A stretch of DNA of 35,949 nucleotides, from contig JAMFSN010000038.1 in NCBI GenBank assembly GCA_026225295.1, positions 1 through 35,949 on the forward strand. Reading direction: 5' to 3'. Numbering within the stretch: position 1 is the stretch's first letter; each line of letters begins with the position of its first letter. The translations under genes and the position numbers were made by a program. Positions 30,298 to 35,949 of the stretch are shown here, one piece after another. The notes below the pieces were generated by a model. The model ran no database searches, was not told the origin of the DNA, and was given only the letters and a program-made list of their open reading frames with translations. The stretch is from Frankia alni (GTDB lineage: Bacteria; Actinomycetota; Actinomycetes; Frankiales; Frankiaceae).

Positions 30298-30582
30298 GAT
30301 CTTCGGTGGCTCGATCGTGCGGTCGGTGCGGCTGTCGGCGCGGCCGGTCGGGGCCGCGCGGCCGGCGTGGGAGCGTCAGCGGCCCGAAGTGGACCGCGTC
30401 AGCGTGCGTTCAGCGCGCTCTGACCATGACATCTACCGGAAAGACCCCAACGGGCAGTCTCCCCGCACGTCCCCGGGCCCGCCGACGACGACAGTCTGCA
30501 GGCCCCCAGCAAGTGGCATCGTCCCGGCGCTTTATAGCCCCCGCGCACCCTGCCAACCGGGGTCCGGGGAAGGCGGCTCGCG
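30298..30582. other. Intergenic region between fadA control region and rnd
   Basis: No gene is seen. It holds a copy of the dispersed element at 30513-30530 (preceded by AA, as in the 1-25 and 376-400 repeats), an imperfect hairpin CAGCGTGCG/CGCGCTCTG at 30400-30422, and a short AT-rich patch TTTATAG near 30531. It is the 3' flank of the RNase D-like gene. Confidence 0.5.
30513..30530 (+). repeat. Dispersed intergenic element, copy
   Basis: GTGGCATCGTCCCGGCGC, one mismatch from the minus-strand copy at 4458-4475. With its preceding AA it also resembles the AAGTGGYAGCGTCACCG repeats at 1-25 and 376-400. Confidence 0.6.
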
Positions 30583-31953
30583 TCAGACGGTCGGCGGGGC
30601 CGCGCCCGAAGGGGAAGTGCCCGCGGTGGAGGTGCCCGAGGCGGCGGGCCCCGCGGCGGGACGGCCCGGCGCGGGCGCGGCGGCCGGCGCGGCCTCCGGG
30701 GCCGAGGCCGGCGTGGGCGGGGGCTCGATCAGCGCGGTGGCCAGGGCTTCGGCGGCGAGGTCGATCTGCCAGCGGCGGGCCCCGCCGGACCGCAGGACCG
30801 CGGTCACCGACTCGAGATCCAGCTCCGCCGGCGGTGACCAGGCCAGCCGGCGGGTGAGGGCCGGCTCGAGCAGGTTCTCGACCGGCATCGAGTGGTCGGT
30901 GGCCAGCGCGGTCAGAGCTGCCCGGGCCCGGGCCAGGCGCCCGGCGGCGGCCGGGTCGCGTTCGGCCCAGCGACTCGGGGGCGGCAGTCCGTCCGGATTG
31001 CCGGTCGCGGTCAGCGGCAGCTCGGCCTCGGTCAGCGCGGCCGCCCGGACCAACGCGTCCCACCAGGTCGTCGCCGACCTGCGCAGCTTCGGTCCGGAGA
31101 AGATCGGCAGCTTGGCGAGCGCCGCCACATCCGGCGGATTGTTGGTGACCGCGTCGATGATGGCCGCGTCGGGCAGCACCCGGCCGGGGGCGATGTCGCG
31201 GGCCCGGGCGATCCGGTCGCGGGTCTCCCACATCTCGCGGACCGTGCCCAGCTGCCGGCGGCTGCGCATCCGGTGGATGCCGCTGGTCCGACGCCACGGC
31301 TCGGCCCGGGGCTCGCGCGGGGGAGCGGCCGCGATGGCGGCGAACTCCTCCCGGGCCCATTCGATCTTGCCGTCCCGGACCAGTTCCTCGGCGAGCACGT
31401 CACGCAGCTCGACCAGCAGTTCCACGTCCAGGGCGGCGTAGCGCAGCCAGGGTTCGGGCAGCGGGCGGGTCGACCAGTCGGCGGCCGAATGGCCCTTCTC
31501 CAGCCCGAACCCGAGGACCCGTTCCACCATCGCACCCAGGCCGACCCGCTCGTAGCCGAGCAGTCGGCCGGCCAGTTCGGTGTCGAACAAGGTGCTCGGG
31601 CGCAGTCCCAGTTCCGACAGGCAGGGCAGATCCTGGCTGGCCGCGTGCAGCACCCATTCGGCGTCCGCCACGACGTCCTGCAGCTCCCGGAGGTCGGGCA
31701 GCTCGATCGGGTCGATCAGCATCGAGCCCGAGCCGCGGCGGCGGATCTGGACCAGGTAGGCGCGCTGGCTGTACCGGTAGCCCGAGGCCCGCTCGGCATC
31801 GAAGGCGACCGGCCCGGTTCCGGCGGCCAGGCGGCGGACGGCCGCGGTGAGCCCGGCGGCGTCGACGATGACCGGCGGTACGCCCTCGGTGGGCGTCAGC
31901 AGTGGTTGCACCTGCCTGGCCTCGTGCTTTTCATCGGGAAACGTCGACGTCAC
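30583..31953 (-). CDS. rnd: Ribonuclease D-like 3'-5' exonuclease with HRDC domain
   Basis: 456-residue DEDD-family nuclease (Rv2681 equivalent). Exonuclease motifs: FDAER with D52 and E54, LHAASQDLPCL with D108, and RYAALDVELL with Tyr172 and D176 (DEDDy type). An HRDC domain follows at about residues 225-310 (RARDIAPGRVLPDAAIIDAV), then a helical C-terminal domain and a 50-residue Ala/Pro tail. It probably trims 3' ends of stable RNAs, but E. coli RNase D activity should not be assumed. GTG 31953 was chosen because TACCAT (31962-31967, minus strand) is 8 bases upstream with no ribosome site; the longer frame to 32160 runs into DUF3000. Confidence 0.88.
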   Translation of the reverse strand: MTSTFPDEKHEARQVQPLLTPTEGVPPVIVDAAGLTAAVRRLAAGTGPVAFDAERASGYRYSQRAYLVQIRRRGSGSMLIDPIELPDLRELQDVVADAEWVLHAASQDLPCLSELGLRPSTLFDTELAGRLLGYERVGLGAMVERVLGFGLEKGHSAADWSTRPLPEPWLRYAALDVELLVELRDVLAEELVRDGKIEWAREEFAAIAAAPPREPRAEPWRRTSGIHRMRSRRQLGTVREMWETRDRIARARDIAPGRVLPDAAIIDAVTNNPPDVAALAKLPIFSGPKLRRSATTWWDALVRAAALTEAELPLTATGNPDGLPPPSRWAERDPAAAGRLARARAALTALATDHSMPVENLLEPALTRRLAWSPPAELDLESVTAVLRSGGARRWQIDLAAEALATALIEPPPTPASAPEAAPAAAPAPGRPAAGPAASGTSTAGTSPSGAAPPTV

Positions 31954-32058
31954 GATCGGCGATGGTACGTCTGTCGGTGGCGTTCGTAGCGTTCCTGGCC
32001 GAGGAGAAATGGGAACGACAAAATTCGTCGCCTTTGACACAGCTTTGTGTGACTGAAC

Positions 32059-32089
32059 GGTTGCGCTCAGATAGGGGTTGCCCTCAGAT
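32059..32089 (-). repeat. Tandem duplication of the DUF3000 stop region
   Basis: GGTTGCSCTCAGAT occurs at 32059-32072 and 32076-32089 (13 of 14 identical, period 17). The right copy contains the TCA (32084-32086) that is the DUF3000 stop on the minus strand. Confidence 0.8.
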
Positions 32090-32716
32090 GTGGGACACCG
32101 GCAGGGGAACGACGCCCGGCAGGCGGGGCGGCAGCCCGGCCATCGAGGCCAGCAGGTCACCGAACGCGTGCAGGTGGGCGGTCGTACCGCCCGCCGTCCA
32201 GGGCCGCCGGCCCCGGGGCGCGGTCTCCGCCCAGTCCGGTGACCACGAGCAGCGCAGCTCGGCGTCGAAGCTGTCGCCGTCGGCCGCGAGCACCCCGAAT
32301 CGGCGGGACGTCGTCGACGTCACCGTGCCGCCCAGGGCCCGGTGCCGGGCGTGGTGGTTATCAAGCGCGCTCCCCAACCAGGACCACGCCACCTCCGGCA
32401 ACAGCGGATCGGTGGACATCTCCGGCTCGAGGGTGGCCCGGGCGTAGCAGACGAACCGGGCCGTGCCTTCCCACGCGGGCTGCCCGGCCGGGTCGACCAG
32501 CAGTACCAACCGGCCGACGGCGATCTCGTCGCCGCCCAGTTCGACCGAACCCGCGATGGCCACCGCATGCGGAGCCAGCCGGCGGGGGGCGGCCATCTCG
32601 TGGATCGCGACGTCCGGTCGGACCCGGTTGAGGCCGGCCCGCAGGGCCGCCACCGAGGACCGGAAGATGTCGGGCGCATCGGGCGCATCGTCCCGCGGTG
32701 CCAACGGCTCGCTCAC
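32084..32716 (-). CDS. DUF3000 family protein
   Basis: 210-residue soluble protein of the actinobacterial DUF3000 family (Rv2680 equivalent), function unknown. Family pattern: FRSSVAALRAGLNRVRPDVAIHEMAAPRRLAPHAVAIAGSV, GRLVLLVDPAGQPAWEGTARFVCYARATLEPEM, then LPEVAWSWLGSALDNH and a Trp-Ser-Pro-Asp-rich end. It lies upstream of the RNase D-like gene on the same strand, as in mycobacteria, with a 130-bp gap. GTG 32716 is preferred because TACCGT (32724-32729) lies exactly 7 bases upstream, suggesting a leaderless mRNA; GTG 32725 (three codons longer) is the alternative. The stop is in a 17-bp tandem duplication. Confidence 0.82.
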   Translation of the reverse strand: MSEPLAPRDDAPDAPDIFRSSVAALRAGLNRVRPDVAIHEMAAPRRLAPHAVAIAGSVELGGDEIAVGRLVLLVDPAGQPAWEGTARFVCYARATLEPEMSTDPLLPEVAWSWLGSALDNHHARHRALGGTVTSTTSRRFGVLAADGDSFDAELRCSWSPDWAETAPRGRRPWTAGGTTAHLHAFGDLLASMAGLPPRLPGVVPLPVSHI

Positions 32717-32788
32717 GGACGTCACGGTAGAGCGACCCGGGCCCACGTGCCGGCTGAGTGGCCGGATCGGACGACCGCGCGGGCGCCG

Positions 32789-33067
32789 TCAGGCCGCATG
32801 TGGGCGGCGATCGAACGTTTCGTCTGGGCCGGGGGCGGCCGGGGCAGCCGGGGATGCCACCAGCATCGCGGCCACCGGATCGGCGGCCTCCTCCCGGTCG
32901 CCGAACCCGGGGTCCAGGAAGACGGCGAATCCGCACTCCACGCAGGCCCATTCCGCGCACTGCTCATGGTCGTCGACGCAGGGCGGCTGCTCGAACGGGC
33001 GCTCGTCCCCGCACTCCACGCAGACCAGGACCCGAGCCTCGAGAACACTTACCAGCGAACCGTTCAC
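32789..33067 (-). CDS. Small double-knuckle zinc-ribbon protein
   Basis: 92-residue protein I cannot assign to a named family. The first half is dense in metal ligands: CVECG at 16-20, C30, H34, C37, and a second CVECG at 42-46. Two CxxC knuckles 26 residues apart with extra Cys/His between them predict one or two structural zincs. The rest (residues 50-92) is acidic then Ala/Pro-rich, ending FDRRPHAA. There is no signal peptide or membrane segment. GTG 33067 is the likely start, with GAGG about 10 bases upstream; GTG 33079 and 33082 are in frame. It lies between DUF3000 and hemE, divergent from hemE. The repeated knuckles argue that the frame is real in spite of the high-GC background. Confidence 0.7.
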   Translation of the reverse strand: MNGSLVSVLEARVLVCVECGDERPFEQPPCVDDHEQCAEWACVECGFAVFLDPGFGDREEAADPVAAMLVASPAAPAAPGPDETFDRRPHAA

Positions 33068-33323
33068 GGCCGACACCACCTCACCGGATGCAATCCACCG
33101 GGACGCGGCCTCCGCGCGGTGCGCGGCGGCCGGCACGAGCCCGACATCGCGGGTGCTCCGTCCCATTCCGACCAGGCGACAGTGCCACGGCCCGACCCGA
33201 TCGCCGGGGAAGTGACCGCCCGGCGTGTCGCGGGTCGGCGGGCGACCTCCGGCGGAGGTCGCCCGGGCCACCCGGCGGGGGCCACCCGGACAACCGGCCG
33301 GAGGCCGTCCGGGTCCCACCGCG

Positions 33324-33340
33324 TTCTACCTGACGTAGAA
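33324..33340. promoter_or_regulatory. Inverted repeat TTCTAC-N5-GTAGAA upstream of hemE
   Basis: A perfect 6-bp inverted repeat around CTGAC lies 75-91 bp before the hemE start, in a small AT-richer island. It has the size of a dimeric repressor site. No regulator can be named. Confidence 0.45.
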
Positions 33341-33353
33341 GTAACTGCCGCAT

Positions 33354-33387
33354 AACCGCCGCCGGCGGCCGACCGCCGGCGGCGGTT
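33354..33387. repeat. 15-bp perfect hairpin before hemE
   Basis: AACCGCCGCCGGCGG (33354-33368) and CCGCCGGCGGCGGTT (33373-33387) pair completely around the loop CCGA. If hemE is transcribed from the CACCAT box, this structure lies at the -35 region and is DNA rather than leader RNA, so an operator is as likely as a terminator of upstream transcription. Confidence 0.6.
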
Positions 33388-33414
33388 GCCCCGCCCGCGT
33401 GGCACCATCGAGGT

Positions 33415-34443
33415 ATGCAGCCCGAGCTGGCCGATGCGCCTTTCCTTCAGGCCTGCCGCCGCGAACGCCCCGACCACACCCCCGTGTGGTTCATGCGCCA
33501 GGCCGGTCGGGCCCTGCCCGAGTACCGCAAGCTGCGCGAAGGCATCGCGATGCTCGATGCCTGCCGCGCGCCGGACATGATCGCCGAGATCACCCTCCAG
33601 CCGGTCCGCCGGTTCGGGGTCGACGCCGCGATCCTGTTCTCCGACATCGTGCTGCCGCTGGTGGCGATCGGGCTCGACATCGACATCGTCCCCGGGGTGG
33701 GTCCGGTGGTCGGGGAACCGGTCCGCGACCGCGCCGGGCTGGCCGGGCTGCGACCGCTCGGTGCCGGTGACGTCGACTACGTGACCGAGGCGGTCGGCAT
33801 CCTGGTCCGGGAGCTGGGCGCCACCCCCCTGATCGGGTTCGCCGGGGCGCCGTTCACCCTGGCCAGCTACCTCGTGGAGGGCGGTCCGAGCCGCACCCAC
33901 CTGCACACCAAGGCGCTGATGTACTCCGACGAGGCGCTCTGGCACGACCTGCTCGACCGGCTGGCCGACATCTCGGCCGCCTACCTCGCCACCCAGGTGG
34001 CCGCCGGGGCGAGCGCCGTCCAGCTGTTCGACTCGTGGGTCGGCGCCCTCGACGAGGCCGACTACCGCCGTTACGTGATGCCCCACAGCGCGAAGGTGCT
34101 GGGGTCGCCGGCCCTCGCCGGCGTGCCCCGCATCCACTTCGGGGTCAACACCGGCGAACTGCTCAGCGCGATGGGGGAGGCCGGCGCGGACGTGGTCGGC
34201 GTCGACTGGCGCCTGGGCCTCGACGAGGCGACCCGCCGGATCGGGCCCGACCGCGCGGTGCAGGGCAACCTGGACCCGGCGGCGCTGTTCGCGCCGCCCG
34301 CGGTCCTCGAGGAGAAGGTCCGGGACGTGTGCGCCCGGGGCGCCAAGGCGCCGGGGCACGTGTTCAACCTGGGCCACGGGGTGATGCCCGAGACCGACCC
34401 GGGCGTCCTGGCCCGGGTCGTCGAGATCGTCCACGACCAGTGA
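33415..34443 (+). CDS. hemE: Uroporphyrinogen decarboxylase
   Basis: 342-residue homodimeric cytosolic enzyme converting uroporphyrinogen III to coproporphyrinogen III by four decarboxylations. Hallmarks: [19 protein letters not shown] with Arg28 and Arg32 binding substrate carboxylates, the catalytic Asp77 in [29 protein letters not shown], a Tyr in the LTY-equivalent segment, and [13 protein letters not shown] with the C-terminal His. Length is normal. ATG 33415 has AGGT immediately before it, too close for a ribosome site. The last bases overlap the start of hemY (GTGA), so the two are coupled. The gene corresponds to Rv2678c and begins the haem operon. Confidence 0.97.
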   Translation: MQPELADAPFLQACRRERPDHTPVWFMRQAGRALPEYRKLREGIAMLDACRAPDMIAEITLQPVRRFGVDAAILFSDIVLPLVAIGLDIDIVPGVGPVVGEPVRDRAGLAGLRPLGAGDVDYVTEAVGILVRELGATPLIGFAGAPFTLASYLVEGGPSRTHLHTKALMYSDEALWHDLLDRLADISAAYLATQVAAGASAVQLFDSWVGALDEADYRRYVMPHSAKVLGSPALAGVPRIHFGVNTGELLSAMGEAGADVVGVDWRLGLDEATRRIGPDRAVQGNLDPAALFAPPAVLEEKVRDVCARGAKAPGHVFNLGHGVMPETDPGVLARVVEIVHDQ

Positions 34444-35885
34444 CGGCCGGTCCGCGCCCCGGCGCCGTGCGCATCGTGGTCATCGGGGGCGGGATCGCCG
34501 GGCTGGCGGCCGCGCACGCGCTCGCCGGCCGGGCCGAGGTCACGGTGGTCGAAGCGAGCGACCGGGTCGGCGGCAAGCTGCGGACCGGGCCGGTGCCGGA
34601 TCTCGGCCCGGTCGGGCCGGACGGCCGCGAACTGCTGATCGAGGAGGGCGCCGAGTCGTTCCTGGCCCGGGTGCCCGACGCGGGTCGGCTGGCCCGGGCG
34701 GTCGGCCTCGGGCACGACATCGTGCACCCCGCGACCAGCGCCGCTTCACTGTGGATCGGCGGCCGGCTGCGTCCCGTTCCGGCCCGCACCCTGCTGGGGG
34801 TCCCGACCGACCTGCTCGCGTTGATCAGCTCCCGGGTGGTCTCGCCGCTCGGGCTGGCCCGGATGGCGGCGGACGCGGTGCTGCCCCGGACGATGCTGGC
34901 CGCCGATCCGACGGTCGGCGGGTACGTCGGGGCCCGGGTCGGTCGTCAGATCGTCGACCGGCTCGTCGACCCGTTGCTGGGCGGCGTCTACGCCGGCCGG
35001 GCCGACCGGCTCTCCCTGTACGCGACGGTTCCCCAGCTCGTGCCGATCGTGGCGGAGGACCGGTCGCTGCTGCTCGGCGCCCGCCGGGTGCGGGCCCGGA
35101 CGGGTCCGGCCGCGTCGGCCGCGGCCCCGGTCTTCGGCGCGCTGCGCAGCGGGATGAGCGCGTTCGCGGCCCGCGTCGCCGATGAGTCCGGCGCCCGGAT
35201 CCGGCTGTCGAGCGCGGCCCGCTCGCTGCGGCCGACCGCGGCCGGCGGCTGGGACGTGGTCATCGCATCTGATGGCGGGGAAGACGTGGTGCTCGAAGCG
35301 GACGGGGTGGTGCTGGCCGTGCCGGCGGCCGCGGCCCGCCGGCTGCTGACCCCCCACGCCCCGTACGCGGCCAGCCTGCTGGCCGACATCCCGTACGCCT
35401 CGACGGCCCTGGTCACGCTCATCTACCGGAACGCCCCGACCCCGCCCGGCAGTGGCGTGCTGGTCCCGGCCACAGAGGGGGCCGCGATCAAGGCGGCCAC
35501 GTTCCTGTCGGCCAAGTGGCCGCACCTGACGGCCGGCACCGGGCTGACCGCGGTCCGGGCCAGTGTCGGGCGGGCCGGCGAGACCGCTCAGCTCGAGCGG
35601 CCGGACGTCGAACTGGCCGGGGTCGCGGCGGCCGAGGTCGCCGCCATCGCCGGCTTCACGGCCCGCCCGTTGGCCTGGCGGGTCAGCCGCTGGGTGGACG
35701 GCCTGCCGCAGTACCTGCCCGGGCACCTGGGTCGCGTCGAAGGTTTCCGCCGGTCGCTGCCGGCGGCCCTGGCGGTCGCCGGGGCCGCCTACGACGGGGT
35801 CGGGATACCGGCCTGCATCCGGTCCGGCGAGACGGCGGCCGAGGCCGTGTTCGACAGCTCGTCGGCCGCCCTGGCCGCGCGATGA
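34440..35885 (+). CDS. hemY: Coproporphyrinogen III oxidase / protoporphyrinogen oxidase (HemY/CgoX)
   Basis: 481-residue FAD-dependent oxidase. FAD is bound by [19 protein letters not shown] near the N-terminus with the ribose-binding [13 protein letters not shown] just after; [12 protein letters not shown] and the C-terminal SGETAAEAV dinucleotide-binding end are typical. In actinobacteria this enzyme (also called CgoX) oxidises coproporphyrinogen III to coproporphyrin III in the coproporphyrin-dependent haem route, which fits its place after hemE. GTG 34440 overlaps the hemE stop by 4 bases; GTG 34467 would start directly at the FAD motif. Its stop overlaps the next ATG (ATGA). Pathway assignment is inferred from lineage and context. 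Confidence 0.93.
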   Translation: MTAGPRPGAVRIVVIGGGIAGLAAAHALAGRAEVTVVEASDRVGGKLRTGPVPDLGPVGPDGRELLIEEGAESFLARVPDAGRLARAVGLGHDIVHPATSAASLWIGGRLRPVPARTLLGVPTDLLALISSRVVSPLGLARMAADAVLPRTMLAADPTVGGYVGARVGRQIVDRLVDPLLGGVYAGRADRLSLYATVPQLVPIVAEDRSLLLGARRVRARTGPAASAAAPVFGALRSGMSAFAARVADESGARIRLSSAARSLRPTAAGGWDVVIASDGGEDVVLEADGVVLAVPAAAARRLLTPHAPYAASLLADIPYASTALVTLIYRNAPTPPGSGVLVPATEGAAIKAATFLSAKWPHLTAGTGLTAVRASVGRAGETAQLERPDVELAGVAAAEVAAIAGFTARPLAWRVSRWVDGLPQYLPGHLGRVEGFRRSLPAALAVAGAAYDGVGIPACIRSGETAAEAVFDSSSAALAAR

Positions 35886-35949
35886 GCACGTTGAGCTTGC
35901 TGAACCCGCGGCGCGACGCGGCGCCGACCAGCACGACGAGCACGACGAG
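35882..35949 (+). CDS. Start of a further haem-operon gene, truncated by the window end
   Basis: ATG 35882 overlaps the hemY stop (ATGA), giving [20 protein letters not shown] and two further Thr before the window ends. The 22 visible residues contain no recognisable domain; the last ones come from a 9-bp tandem repeat (AGCACGACG). By synteny with mycobacteria (Rv2676c) the gene should be hemQ, coproheme decarboxylase, but nothing visible proves it. Confidence 0.5.
   Translation, partial: MSTLSLLNPRRDAAPTSTTSTT

Larger units (their letters stand above)
33068..33414. promoter_or_regulatory. Divergent control region between zinc-ribbon gene and hemE
   Basis: 347 bp with no further gene-like frame. 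The hemE-proximal third contains two inverted repeats (33324-33340 and 33354-33387) and a -10-like CACCAT at 33403-33408, 6 bases before the hemE ATG. The rest is GC-rich without obvious structure. Confidence 0.55.

Noticed and set aside
30317-31441. Plus-strand frame opposite rnd
   Set aside because: rnd has all exonuclease and HRDC motifs; the opposite frame is Ser/Arg/Ala-rich without any.

Overview
The window is a very GC-rich bacterial chromosome segment. GTG starts are frequent and coding is dense on both strands. The gene order matches the Mycobacterium tuberculosis Rv2676c-Rv2701c neighbourhood: dut, the DUF3710, OB-fold and DUF3159 genes, ceoB/ceoC, a permease, a TRAM-domain methyltransferase, dxs, an RNase D-like gene, DUF3000, hemE and hemY. 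This places it in the Actinomycetes. There are no mycolate-lineage markers, and several genes differ from the mycobacterial block (archaeal-type valS, a ROK-xylose operon, fadAB), so a Frankia-like or other non-mycobacterial order is likely. I cannot place it more finely.

Layout. 1-733 is repeat-rich DNA with no convincing gene. 734-7804 holds valS (-), an inositol-monophosphatase-family gene (+), then a minus-strand row: gamma-carbonic anhydrase, aldehyde dehydrogenase, DUF4235 and DUF3093. 7822-10592 is a plus-strand row: dut, DUF3710, OB-fold and DUF3159. 10532-16266 looks like a potassium module: ceoC and ceoB (RCK/TrkA-type) on the minus strand and two tandem KimA-like K+ transporters on the plus strand, with a phased direct-repeat array between the two divergent units. 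A TRAM-domain 23S/tRNA m5U-type methyltransferase is coupled to the second transporter.

17681-22812 is a sugar-uptake island: a CRP-like site, a ROK-family regulator, a quasi-palindromic candidate operator, then xylF, a strong hairpin, xylG, xylH and two more hairpins. dxs, a UPF0104-like membrane protein and a flavin-split-barrel protein follow. 26839-30218 is the fadA-fadB beta-oxidation operon behind a palindromic operator. 30583-33067 (-) has an RNase D-like nuclease, DUF3000 and a small two-knuckle zinc-ribbon protein. 33415 to the end is a haem operon (hemE, hemY/cgoX and the first codons of a next gene, probably hemQ), with start/stop overlaps.

The least ordinary observations are: (i) short tandem repeats whose unit contains the stop codon at the ends of ceoB, DUF3093, gamma-carbonic anhydrase and DUF3000; (ii) a recurrent TANNNT-N6-8-GTG arrangement suggesting leaderless transcription of many genes; (iii) five CAGGT repeats spaced 9-10 bp between ceoB and the K+ transporters; (iv) a dispersed intergenic element; (v) the zinc-ribbon gene next to hemE. 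No rRNA, tRNA, CRISPR array, insertion sequence or phage gene was seen.
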